Below, in pieces: positions 33,100 to 40,878 of a stretch of DNA of 64,000 bases. The DNA lies in the NCBI GenBank assembly GCA_934567355.1, contig CAKTJC010000013.1, positions 1 through 64,000 of the forward strand, in the 5' to 3' direction. The DNA comes from an uncultured Oscillospiraceae bacterium. Lineage in GTDB: Bacteria; Bacillota; Clostridia; Oscillospirales; Oscillospiraceae. The position numbers and the translations under genes are program-made. Below the pieces are notes generated by a model. The model did no database searches, was not told the origin of the DNA, and saw nothing but the letters and a program-made list of their open reading frames with translations. Each line of letters opens with the position of its first letter. The first letter of the stretch is position 1.

Positions 33100-33500
33100 T
33101 ATTTCATCAAATCTGCAATGGTCACGCTGTCCAGGTATTCATTCACCCGGCGGTTGAGCTCCATCCACATGGGGAGCGTGCGGCATTCGGCGGTGCGGGC
33201 GCATTTTTCCGCATTGCATTCCAGGCAGGCCACCGGGGCAAGGTCGCCCTCGGTCAGCCGCAGAACGTCACTGATGCGGTACTGCTCCGGCTCCTTGGTC
33301 AGGCGGTAGCCGCCGCCCTTGCCGTGGATGCCCTCAATCAGCTTGGCGGAAACCAGTATGGGGAGAATGCGCTCCAGATATTTCAGGGAGATGTCCTGCC
33401 GCTGGGCAACCTCCTTCATGGGGATATACGCGCCGTCGTCATGCTCCGCCAGGTCGATCATCACCCGCAGGGCATAGCGGCCGCGAGACGAAATCAGCAT
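33099..33500 (-). CDS. iscR: Rrf2-family regulator, IscR-like
   Basis: A 133-residue Rrf2 regulator. The winged helix covers residues 1-75 (SSRGRYALRVMIDLAEHDDG, DISLKYLERILPILVSAKLI, GKGGGYRLTKEPEQY). Cysteines at 92, 95, 100 and 106 (CLECNAEKCARTAEC) match the [2Fe-2S]-binding loop of IscR, so it probably senses iron-sulfur status. It is the last gene of cysK-iscS-iscU-rrf2 and is expected to act on the palindrome over that operon's promoter. A CymR-like role in cysteine control remains possible because cysK leads the operon. ATG 33500 with GAGGGG upstream. Confidence 0.85.
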   Translation of the reverse strand: MLISSRGRYALRVMIDLAEHDDGAYIPMKEVAQRQDISLKYLERILPILVSAKLIEGIHGKGGGYRLTKEPEQYRISDVLRLTEGDLAPVACLECNAEKCARTAECRTLPMWMELNRRVNEYLDSVTIADLMK

Positions 33501-33521
33501 GGGCACCCCTCGCTTTTTCGT

Positions 33522-33956
33522 TTACTCCACATGACAGTGGGCGCAGCTTTCGCAGTCCGGGAACTGGCTGTGGTCATATTCAATGCCGTGGCGCTCATAG
33601 TAATCCTGCAGCGCCTTCTTGATGGCCTCCTCCGCCAGTACGGAGCAGTGCAGCTTGTGGGCGGGCAGACCGTCCAGCGCCTCGGTCACAGCCTTGTTGG
33701 TCACCTTCAGTGCCTCGGAGACGGGCTTTCCCTTGATCATCTCCGTTGCCATGGAGCTGGAGGCAATCGCGCTGCCGCAGCCGAAGGTCTCAAATTTCAC
33801 ATCGGTGATGATGTCGTTGTCGATTTTCAGATAGATCTTCATAATGTCGCCGCAGACGGGATTGCCAACCTCGCCCACGCCGTCCGCATCTTCAATGACG
33901 CCCACATTGCGGGGATTGCGGAAATGATCCATCACTTTTTCACTGTACAGTGCCAT
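33522..33956 (-). CDS. iscU: Iron-sulfur cluster scaffold IscU/NifU
   Basis: A 144-residue scaffold on which [2Fe-2S] clusters are built. The three cluster cysteines are at 35 (GNPVCGD), 60 (FETFGCGSAIASSS) and 104 (KLHCSVLAEEAI). The Asp after Cys35 is the usual labile-cluster residue. An additional C-terminal tail has CESCAHC (Cys135, 138, 141), seen in many clostridial versions but absent from E. coli IscU. The gene lies 12 bases after iscS and 21 before the regulator. Confidence 0.95.
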   Translation of the reverse strand: MALYSEKVMDHFRNPRNVGVIEDADGVGEVGNPVCGDIMKIYLKIDNDIITDVKFETFGCGSAIASSSMATEMIKGKPVSEALKVTNKAVTEALDGLPAHKLHCSVLAEEAIKKALQDYYERHGIEYDHSQFPDCESCAHCHVE

Positions 33957-33968
33957 AATTCTTTCTCC

Positions 33969-35159
33969 TTATTCTGCAAATACATGCTTGCGCTTGCCGT
34001 TTACCAGATCCCGCCAGAAGGGGGACATGTTGCGCAGGTAGGTCACCACATCGGTGACGGCCTGGATGATATAGTCAATATCCGCCTCGGTCACATCGTC
34101 GCCCAGCGAGAGCCGCAGGGAGCCGTGAGCAACCTCGTGGGGGCGGCCGATGGCCAGCAGCACATGGCTGGGGTCAAGACTGCCGGAGGTGCAGGCGGAG
34201 CCGGAGGAGGCGCAGATGCCCTTGTCGTCCAGCAGCAGAAGCAGGGACTCGCCTTCGATGCCCTCGAAGCAGAAATTCACCGTGGCGGGCAGCCGATGCT
34301 CCCGGTCGCCGTTGAGCTCGCTGTAGGGAATCTTATCCAGCCCTGCGATCAGCTTGTCCCGCAGCGGGATCAGCTTCGCAGCATAATCGTCAAGCTTTGC
34401 GGTAGCTTGCTCCAGCGCAGCGGCCATGCCCACAATGGCGGGCAGGTTCTCAGTGCCGGCACGCTTGCCCCGCTCCTGTGCGCCGCCGTTGATCAGGCTG
34501 TCCAGTGCAATGCCCCGCTTGGCGTACAGCACACCGATGCCCTTGGGACCGTGGAATTTGTGGGCGGAGAGGGAGAGCATGTCAATGTTCTGCTCTGCCA
34601 CGTTCACCTTCACATGGCCGACCGCCTGCACGGCATCGGTGTGGAAGAGCACGCCCTTCTCCCGGCAGACCTTGCCGATCTCTGCAATGGGCTGGATGGT
34701 GCCGATCTCATTGTTGGCGAACATCACGCTCACCAGGCAGGTATCCTCCCGGATGGCGTCGCGCACCTGCTCGGGGGTGACGATGCCATTGCTGTGTACG
34801 TCCAGCAGGGTGATCTCAAAGCCCTGCTGCTTCAGCTTATCCAGGGTGTGCAGCACGGCGTGGTGCTCAAAGGCAGTGGAAATAATGTGCTTCCTGCCCT
34901 TCCGCGCGCCCAGCTTGGCGGCGGAGAAAATGGCCTGGTTATCTGCCTCGCTGCCGCCGGAGGTGAAGGTGATCTCCCGGGGTGTGCAGCCCAGGCAGTT
35001 TGCGATCCGCTCCCGGGCATCCTCCAGCGCTTCCTTTGCCTGCTGACCGACGGAATACAGGCTGGAGGGGTTGCCGTAATTTTCTTCCATGCAGCGGGTC
35101 ATGGCTTCGATGGCCGCCGGACACATCTTGGTGGTGGCGGCATTATCTGCATAAATCAT
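33969..35159 (-). CDS. iscS: Cysteine desulfurase IscS/NifS
   Basis: A 396-residue PLP enzyme converting cysteine to alanine and a persulfide for iron-sulfur assembly. The PLP lysine is Lys201 (SLSAHKFHGPKGIG), and the persulfide-forming cysteine is Cys323 in SSGSACTSGSLDPSHVL. YADNAATTKM at the N-terminus is the family hallmark. It lies 14 bases after cysK, and AAAGGAG precedes the ATG. Proximity of cysK, which supplies the cysteine, and iscU, which receives the sulfur, supports the assignment. Confidence 0.96.
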   Translation of the reverse strand: MIYADNAATTKMCPAAIEAMTRCMEENYGNPSSLYSVGQQAKEALEDARERIANCLGCTPREITFTSGGSEADNQAIFSAAKLGARKGRKHIISTAFEHHAVLHTLDKLKQQGFEITLLDVHSNGIVTPEQVRDAIREDTCLVSVMFANNEIGTIQPIAEIGKVCREKGVLFHTDAVQAVGHVKVNVAEQNIDMLSLSAHKFHGPKGIGVLYAKRGIALDSLINGGAQERGKRAGTENLPAIVGMAAALEQATAKLDDYAAKLIPLRDKLIAGLDKIPYSELNGDREHRLPATVNFCFEGIEGESLLLLLDDKGICASSGSACTSGSLDPSHVLLAIGRPHEVAHGSLRLSLGDDVTEADIDYIIQAVTDVVTYLRNMSPFWRDLVNGKRKHVFAE

Positions 35160-35173
35160 CGTTTTCTCCTTTT

Positions 35174-36106
35174 TTATTCTGCAAACATGGGACTGGAAAG
35201 ATAGCGGTCGCCGGTGTCGGGCAGCAGGACGACAATGGTCTTGCCCGCGTTCTCCGGCCGCTTTGCCACCTCAATGGCGGCGTGGACGGCAGCGCCGGAG
35301 GAAATGCCCACCAGAATGCCCTCGGTGCGGCCAATCTCTTTGCCTGATGCAAAGGCGTCCTCGTTGGTGACGGGGATGATCTCGTCATAGATGCCGGTGT
35401 CCAGCACCTTGGGCACGAAGCCTGCGCCGATGCCCTGGATCTTATGTGCGCCGCCGTGACCCTGGGACAGAACGGGGGAGGAGGCAGGCTCCACGGCAAC
35501 CACCTTTACGGCCTCCTTTTTGGACTTCAGGTACTGCCCGACGCCGGTCACCGTGCCGCCGGTGCCCACACCGGCCACAAAGTAATCAACCGCTCCGTCG
35601 GTGTCCTCCCAGATCTCGGGGCCGGTGGAGGTGAAGTGCGCCTTGGGATTGGAGGGATTGGTGAACTGAGAGGGAATGAAGCTGCCGGGGATCTCCTTCG
35701 CCAGCTCATCGGTCTTGGCGATCGCACCGGACATACCCTGTGCGCCGGGAGTCAGCACCAGCTCTGCGCCATAGGCTTTCATCAGCTGGCGGCGCTCTAC
35801 GCTCATGGTGTCGGGCATCACAATGATGATCCGGTAGCCCCGGGCGGCGGCAAGAGAAGCAAGACCGATGCCGGTGTTGCCGCTGGTGGGCTCAATGATG
35901 GTGGAATCGGGCTTCAGGATCCCGGCAGCCTCGGCATCATCCAGCATCATCTTTGCGACCCGATCCTTCACGGAACCGGCGGGGTTGAAATATTCCACCT
36001 TTGCCAGAACTCTTGCCTTCAGACCGTATTTCTTTTCGGTGTTCGTCAGCTCCAGCAGGGGGGTGTGGCCGATCAGCTGATCGGCGGAGGTATAAATCTT
36101 TGACAT
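35174..36106 (-). CDS. cysK: Cysteine synthase A
   Basis: A 310-residue O-acetylserine (thiol)-lyase that makes cysteine from O-acetylserine and sulfide. The PLP lysine is Lys47 ([19 protein letters not shown]), the substrate loop is [12 protein letters not shown], and [14 protein letters not shown] binds the phosphate. AAAGGAG precedes ATG 36106. It is the promoter-proximal gene of the operon, so the pathway runs cysteine synthesis, desulfuration, cluster assembly, regulator. Confidence 0.96.
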   Translation of the reverse strand: MSKIYTSADQLIGHTPLLELTNTEKKYGLKARVLAKVEYFNPAGSVKDRVAKMMLDDAEAAGILKPDSTIIEPTSGNTGIGLASLAAARGYRIIIVMPDTMSVERRQLMKAYGAELVLTPGAQGMSGAIAKTDELAKEIPGSFIPSQFTNPSNPKAHFTSTGPEIWEDTDGAVDYFVAGVGTGGTVTGVGQYLKSKKEAVKVVAVEPASSPVLSQGHGGAHKIQGIGAGFVPKVLDTGIYDEIIPVTNEDAFASGKEIGRTEGILVGISSGAAVHAAIEVAKRPENAGKTIVVLLPDTGDRYLSSPMFAE

Positions 36107-36140
36107 GACAGGCACTCCTTTGCGGTGTATGTAGTTCTTT

Positions 36141-36217
36141 TTACCAACCACACAAGTAGGTAAATATCTTATACCACAATTTACCTACCATGTCAAGGGG
36201 TAAATCGCTTTTGGTAA
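36141..36217 (-). promoter_or_regulatory. cysK operon promoter overlapped by a palindromic (Rrf2-type) operator
   Basis: On the minus strand TTGACA (36191-36196) and TATAAG (36168-36173) are 17 bases apart. A 10-13-10 inverted repeat, GTAGGTAAAT (36156-36165) and ATTTACCTAC (36179-36188), covers the -10 box and most of the spacer. Further GGTAA/TTACC half-sites lie at 36141-36147, 36199-36205 and 36211-36217, five in all within 80 bases. Binding here would block RNA polymerase. The operon's own Rrf2 protein is the natural candidate. Confidence 0.8.
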
Positions 36218-36277
36218 TCCCTATGTAAAATGATTTCCGGAGTGAGAGATTTTATTCGCCGTCAGCACAACAAATTG

Positions 36278-36306
36278 TTGATTTTTTCCAGAAAAATGAA
36301 TATAAT
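36278..36306 (+). promoter_or_regulatory. Promoter of the patatin-like gene
   Basis: TTGATT (36278-36283) and a perfect TATAAT (36301-36306) with a 17-base spacer, 44 bases before the start codon. Confidence 0.8.
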
Positions 36307-36350
36307 CCCGTTAGATAGTTTCAATGTGCAGACGAGAAAGGAGCATCCGC

Positions 36351-37388
36351 TTGAAAGAAGAAATCGGAAAACTGACAGAGCAGGTCGTCCGCAGCGGGCA
36401 GGCCGTGATCAGCGGCCTGAAATCGGAAACAGATAAGCTGATCGATGAAGCCGTCAGCCTGATGGACGATAAGAAAAAGAAAACCTGGTCGGGCTATGAT
36501 ACCATCCGCCTGGCACAGGCGCCGGAGCGGATCATTCCCGGCTGTATTGTGCTGGAGGGCGGTTCCTTCCGCGGCTGCTACACCTCCGGTGTGCTGGATG
36601 TGCTGATGGAAAACGGGATCAACATGCAGACCATCATCGGCACCTCGGCAGGAGCCCTGAACGGCTATAACTACGTGGCGGGTGAGATCGGGCGCTCAGC
36701 CAAAATCAACCTGGGCTACCGGCACGACCGCCGCTACATCGGTGCGGGCAGCCTGGCGCGCAACCGGGGGGTGGTGGGCTTCGATTTCCTGCTGGACGAC
36801 ATTGAGCAGGAGCTGCCCTTCAACCGGGAGCGCTATGAAGATCCCGCCCGCCGCTTTTTGGTCACGGTGACGGACTGCGAGACCGGCGAATGTGAATACT
36901 GCGAAAAAGGCGTCACCAAGGATTTCCGCAAGGCCATTCAGGCCAGTGCCTCCATGCCCTTTGCTGCGAATATGGTGGACGTGGACGGCAAGTCCTGCCT
37001 GGACGGCGGCTGCGTCGTAAAAATCCCCTACCGCTGGGCAATGGACAACGGCTTTGAAAAAATCCTGGTCATCCGTACCCGCCCCCAGGTCTTCCGCCGC
37101 CCCCCGGAGGGCAAGCGCTTTAAGGAGCTCTGCGAGCGGTTTTACCGCAACTATCCCAACCTGGTGGAGAAGCTGAACACCCAGGCCCTGCAATACAACA
37201 CCGCCTGCGACGAGCTGGAAGCGCTGCAGGAGCAGGGCCGCCTGATGATGCTCTGCCCCTCCGGCTCCATCAGCATTTCTACCCTGGAGGGGGACATGGA
37301 GAAGCTGGGAGCCCTGTATCTGCTGGGCCGGTGCGATGCCACCATCGCCCTGCCGAAAATCAAAGAATACCTGGGAATGGAAGCATAA
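36351..37388 (+). CDS. Patatin-like phospholipase
   Basis: A 345-residue patatin-family lipid hydrolase. The oxyanion loop GGSFRG is at residues 70-75, the nucleophile Ser99 lies in GTSAG, and the catalytic Asp218 in LDGGCVVKIP completes the Ser-Asp dyad. A leading 45-residue helical segment (LTEQVVRSGQAVISGLKSET) is an addition to the core. The lack of a signal peptide indicates a cytoplasmic enzyme acting on membrane lipids. TTG 36351 is the start, with AAAGGAG six bases upstream. It is divergent to the cysK operon. Confidence 0.88.
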   Translation: MKEEIGKLTEQVVRSGQAVISGLKSETDKLIDEAVSLMDDKKKKTWSGYDTIRLAQAPERIIPGCIVLEGGSFRGCYTSGVLDVLMENGINMQTIIGTSAGALNGYNYVAGEIGRSAKINLGYRHDRRYIGAGSLARNRGVVGFDFLLDDIEQELPFNRERYEDPARRFLVTVTDCETGECEYCEKGVTKDFRKAIQASASMPFAANMVDVDGKSCLDGGCVVKIPYRWAMDNGFEKILVIRTRPQVFRRPPEGKRFKELCERFYRNYPNLVEKLNTQALQYNTACDELEALQEQGRLMMLCPSGSISISTLEGDMEKLGALYLLGRCDATIALPKIKEYLGMEA

Positions 37389-37394
37389 AAGCAA

Positions 37395-37427
37395 AAGGGA
37401 CGCATTCCAATGTGTGATGCGTCCCTT
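37395..37427 (+). terminator. Terminator of the patatin-like gene
   Basis: An 11-bp stem AAGGGACGCAT / ATGCGTCCCTT with a 10-base loop is followed by GTTT. Confidence 0.8.
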
Positions 37428-37440
37428 GTTTCAATCTCAG

Positions 37441-37470
37441 AAAAAAGCTGCCGAAATCGGCAGCTTTTTT
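37441..37470. terminator. Terminator of the sialic acid transport/nanA operon
   Basis: A 14-bp perfect stem AAAAAAGCTGCCGA / TCGGCAGCTTTTTT with a 2-base loop terminates on both strands; for the minus-strand operon it follows nanA by 5 bases. Confidence 0.93.
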
Positions 37471-37475
37471 GTATA

Positions 37476-38387
37476 TCAGGCGATTTTTGCCTTGGCCTGT
37501 GCAATCATGCTGACGCACTCCCGGGCGATTTCCTTGTCGCTCTCGGTCAGGTTCAGCAGGGGGGCACGAACGCCGCCGATGTCGGGGCCGCCGGAGAGGC
37601 GGAGGATTTCCTTAATCATGGCGTACATATTGCCCTTACCGGAGCACATCTTGTAGATAATCCGGTTGGCATCCAGCTGGAGCTCCCGGGCCAGGGCCAG
37701 GTTCTCACCCTTGGAGGCCAGCTCAAAAATCTTCAGGTACAGCTCGGGCATAGCGCCGTAGGTGCCGCCGATGCCGCCGGTGGCCCCGGCCACGATGCCG
37801 CTGAGCAGCTGCTCGTCCGGCCCGTTGAAGGCGATGGCACCGCCGGAAATCCACTTCTCAATATCCTCGATGGGCATGCTGGAGTTCTTCACGCCGATGC
37901 ACCGGGGATTTTCCAGCATGGTTGCCAGCAGACCGGGGTTCAGGGCCACACCGGCCAGCTGGGGGATGTTGTAGATGATAAAGTCGGTGTTGGGAGCGGC
38001 GGAGGAGATGTCATTCCAGTATTTTGCAATGGCAGCGTCCGGCAGGTGGAAGTAGATGGGAGGAATGGAGGCGATGGCATCCACACCCACGCTCTCGGCG
38101 TGGGCAGCCAGCTCCATGGAGTCCTTGGTGTTGTTGCAGGCCACATGGGCGATGACGGTGAGCTTGCCCTTGGCCACGGCCATGACGTTCTCCAGCAGCA
38201 GCTTCCGCTCAGCCACGGTCTGGTAGATGCACTCGCCGGAGGAGCCGCCCACATACAGGCCCTTCACGCCCTTGGCGATGTAGTATTCGGTAAGCTCCCG
38301 GACAGCCTTGGGGGAGATGTCGCCCTTCTCGTCGTAGCAGGCGTAGAAGGCGGGGATAATGCCAGCGTATTTGCTGTAATCTTTCAT
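37476..38387 (-). CDS. nanA: N-acetylneuraminate lyase
   Basis: A 303-residue class I aldolase of the DapA/NanA family. It cleaves sialic acid to N-acetylmannosamine and pyruvate. GGSSGE at 47-52 binds the pyruvate carboxylate, Tyr139 (IIYNIP) is the acid/base, and Lys167 (IGVKNSS) forms the Schiff base. The family alone could also include other 2-keto acid aldolases; the neighbouring YhcH, AGE epimerase and NagA make NanA the best call. It is last in the importer operon, with AAAGGAG upstream. Confidence 0.9.
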   Translation of the reverse strand: MKDYSKYAGIIPAFYACYDEKGDISPKAVRELTEYYIAKGVKGLYVGGSSGECIYQTVAERKLLLENVMAVAKGKLTVIAHVACNNTKDSMELAAHAESVGVDAIASIPPIYFHLPDAAIAKYWNDISSAAPNTDFIIYNIPQLAGVALNPGLLATMLENPRCIGVKNSSMPIEDIEKWISGGAIAFNGPDEQLLSGIVAGATGGIGGTYGAMPELYLKIFELASKGENLALARELQLDANRIIYKMCSGKGNMYAMIKEILRLSGGPDIGGVRAPLLNLTESDKEIARECVSMIAQAKAKIA

Positions 38388-38402
38388 GTTTCTGCTCCTT
38401 TA

Positions 38403-38855
38403 TCAGTCATAAACTTTGATTTTGAACACAACCCGGGTGAAGGGCTTTCCGCTTTCACCCACAGGCAGCTTCAGGCGGTGAGCGTCCCCGGGGAAGACAA
38501 TCAGGAAATTTCCGGGGCGAAGCACCACGGTTTGCTCGCCGGTTCCGGTGTAGCCGTAAAAGTCCCCGCGGTGCTCAGTCAGAGTCAGGGTGTCGGGGTG
38601 GGCAATCTCCACCCGCTCCTGCCCCTGGGTCACTACCTGGATGTCCAGATATTGCCGGTGGGCCTCGAAGAAGGTTTCTTCTTCCGGCACGGTTTCCAGA
38701 TGGAATTTGGTGACAAACAGGTTCTCCCCGTCCAGCAGGGTTTTTTCCGTGGCGGCCTGCTCCAGAAATTCCGGGGTCAGGCAGTCCAGGGCTTTGTCCA
38801 GCTCCGGATGGATGCCATAATATTCTGCCTTATTTTGGATATTTGCGACAATCAT
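38403..38855 (-). CDS. nanQ: YhcH/NanQ-type protein (DUF386 cupin)
   Basis: A 150-residue beta-barrel protein of the YhcH/YjgK/YiaL family. Typical segments are FHLETVPEEETFFEAHRQYLDIQVVTQG and FLIVFPGDAHRLKLPV, with His and Glu residues that could bind a metal. E. coli YhcH (NanQ) speeds conversion of alpha-sialic acid anomers for the lyase. Start ATG 38855 has AAGGAGTG upstream. Its position between importer and nanA fits the role. Confidence 0.88.
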   Translation of the reverse strand: MIVANIQNKAEYYGIHPELDKALDCLTPEFLEQAATEKTLLDGENLFVTKFHLETVPEEETFFEAHRQYLDIQVVTQGQERVEIAHPDTLTLTEHRGDFYGYTGTGEQTVVLRPGNFLIVFPGDAHRLKLPVGESGKPFTRVVFKIKVYD

Positions 38856-38906
38856 TTTATCACTCCTTGCCAAAAAGTAAATGGACAATTTGGCGAAATA
38901 AACGGA

Positions 38907-39809
38907 TTATCCCTTCACAGCGCCCATGGTGATGCCCTTGGTGAAGTACTTCTGGAAGACCAGGAACACGATGATGATGGGCACGGAGGCCAGGGCACAG
39001 CCAGCCATCAGCAGACCAAAGTCGATGGAGTTCTCGCCCTGCATGGTGGCAATACCCAGGGAGATGGTCAGGTTCTTGGTGGAGGTCAGCATAATCAGCT
39101 GCATGAAGTAGTCGTTCCAGGAATTGATGAAGGTGAAGATGGCGCAGGCACCCACACCGGGCTTAATCATGGGGAACATCACATCGGTGAAGGTTCTCCA
39201 CTCACTGGCACCGTCAATGCGGCAGGCCTCGGTCATTTCGGTGGGGATGCCCTCTGCAAACTGCTTCAGCAGGAACACGCCGAAGGGCCAGCCCACAATG
39301 GGGAAGATAACCGCCCAGATGGTGTCGTACAGGTGCAGGGAGGACATTTCCCGCAGCAGCGGAATGAGGATAACCTGCTTGGGCAGGGCCATGGCGCAGA
39401 CAATCAGGGTGAAGATAAGGGTTCTGCCGTAGAAGCGCTTCTTCGCCAGGGCGTAGCCGGCCATGGCAGCGGTGAGGCAGGTCAGCAGCATGGACACCAC
39501 AGCCATGAACACGGTGTTCACCAGCCAGCGGATGGCAGCCGGGCCGGTGGGACCGGCGATGCCGAACAGCTCGAACAGGGGAGCGGAGCGCTTGCCCATC
39601 AGGTTCTGGTAGTTGTCCAGCACCCACTTGCTGGGAATCCAAACCGGGGTGGAGGAGATGATTTCCTTCTTCACCTTGAAAGAGCCGGTGATAATCCAGT
39701 ACAGGGGGAAGGTGAACAGGAGGGCAAAGATGCACACAATGATCCAGGAGGCGATGGAAGCGGCCCGCTTATTGCGTTTTCTTTTTTCAATGGGATTTGT
39801 AGTAGCCAT
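38907..39809 (-). CDS. Carbohydrate ABC transporter permease (MalG-type)
   Basis: A 300-residue CUT1-family permease with six membrane helices (SIASWIIVCIFALLFTFPLY at the start). The cytoplasmic EAA loop is EACRIDGASEWRTFTDVMFPMIKPG. It ends in GITMGAVKG, the classic MalG-type C-terminus. It pairs with the MalF-type permease upstream. GGAGGG precedes the ATG. Confidence 0.93.
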   Translation of the reverse strand: MATTNPIEKRKRNKRAASIASWIIVCIFALLFTFPLYWIITGSFKVKKEIISSTPVWIPSKWVLDNYQNLMGKRSAPLFELFGIAGPTGPAAIRWLVNTVFMAVVSMLLTCLTAAMAGYALAKKRFYGRTLIFTLIVCAMALPKQVILIPLLREMSSLHLYDTIWAVIFPIVGWPFGVFLLKQFAEGIPTEMTEACRIDGASEWRTFTDVMFPMIKPGVGACAIFTFINSWNDYFMQLIMLTSTKNLTISLGIATMQGENSIDFGLLMAGCALASVPIIIVFLVFQKYFTKGITMGAVKG

Positions 39810-39823
39810 ATTTCGTTCCCTCC

Positions 39824-40732
39824 TTACTTTTCTTTGCCCATGCGGAACTGGACAGCGGAAAGAATTGCAATGATGATTGCCAGAATCACGCCCATGGCGT
39901 TGCCGTAGCCATACCTGTACTGCTTGAAGGCGTTATAATAGATGTAGTACATGATGGTCATGGTGCTGTTCTTGGGGCCGCCGGAGGTCAACAGCTGAAT
40001 CAGTGCGAAGCACTGGAAGGAGTTGATGGTGGTAATCACCAGGATGTACAGGGTGGTGGGCATCATCTGCGGCCACTTGATTTTCCAGAAAGCCTGGGTC
40101 TCGGTGGCACCGTCCACATGGGCGGCCTCTACCAGGGATCTGTCCACGTTGTCCAGGGCGGAGACATACAGCACAATGGGCTGACCCACGGAGGTGGTCA
40201 GCAGAATCAGGATAATGCAGCCCAGGGCATACTTGGGGTCGCCCAGCCAGTTGATGTTCTTGTCCAGCAGACCAACGCCCTTGCCCAGATAGTTGAGGAT
40301 GCCGTAGTAGTTATTGAACATCCACTTCCAGACCATGGTAACGGCTACGGAGCCGGTGACAACGGGCAGATAGAAAATGCAGCGGAAAGCGGAGGTGGCG
40401 GTTACGTGCATCTTGCTGATGAGGGTTGCAATCCACAGGGAGAAGGCGCAGGTAACAGGCACGGACACCACAACGATAATCAGGGTGTTTGTCAGTGCCG
40501 TCCAGAACACCGGGTCGTTAAACAGGTCAACGTAGTTCTGGAAGCCGATAAAGATGTCGTCCCGGTTCATGGTGGCATCGAAGAAGCTGGTGTAGATGCA
40601 CATGAACATGGGGTATACCACGAAGCCTACGAAGAACAGCAGGAAAGGAAGCATGAACAGATAACCGGCAATGTTTTCCTGCACCACCAGCCGGTGGGTT
40701 TTCTTGCTCACGGAAATGGTTTTTTCAGGCAA
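39824..40732 (-). CDS. Carbohydrate ABC transporter permease (MalF-type)
   Basis: A 302-residue CUT1-family permease. Six membrane helices begin with AGYLFMLPFLLFFVGFVVYP, and the EAA loop reads EAAHVDGATETQAFWKIKWP. The start is TTG 40732, with GAGGAGG eight bases upstream. It forms the membrane channel with the MalG-type subunit. No ATPase gene is in the operon, so a shared MsmX/MsmK-type ATPase must be encoded elsewhere. Confidence 0.92.
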   Translation of the reverse strand: MPEKTISVSKKTHRLVVQENIAGYLFMLPFLLFFVGFVVYPMFMCIYTSFFDATMNRDDIFIGFQNYVDLFNDPVFWTALTNTLIIVVVSVPVTCAFSLWIATLISKMHVTATSAFRCIFYLPVVTGSVAVTMVWKWMFNNYYGILNYLGKGVGLLDKNINWLGDPKYALGCIILILLTTSVGQPIVLYVSALDNVDRSLVEAAHVDGATETQAFWKIKWPQMMPTTLYILVITTINSFQCFALIQLLTSGGPKNSTMTIMYYIYYNAFKQYRYGYGNAMGVILAIIIAILSAVQFRMGKEK

Positions 40733-40764
40733 TGGAGTATCCTCCTCTCGAATTTCAGCGTACC

Positions 40765-40866
40765 AAGGCAACAGGCGCTGCGGCTGGGCCGCTTTTTCAG
40801 TCGCACCGCCTGCTGCCTTGTGGTGGGAATGGGAACGCCCCCTCCCCTACCCAGGGAAGGGGGCGT
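40765..40866. other. Two tandem stem-loops after the binding-protein gene
   Basis: Between the binding-protein stop and the permease start, an arm pair AGGCAACAGGCG / CGCCTGCTGCCTT (40765-40819) and ACGCCCCCT / AGGGGGCGT (40835-40866) form two hairpins without T-tracts. This is typical of processing or stabilising structures that keep the binding-protein message in excess. Confidence 0.6.
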
Positions 40867-40878
40867 AGTAGGTTTGGA

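Noticed and set aside
37410..39908. An 832-codon plus-strand frame through nanA, yhcH and a permease gene
   Set aside because: The minus strand carries three genes with catalytic motifs and good ribosome sites; the plus-strand translation is a low-complexity His/Gly/Gln sequence.
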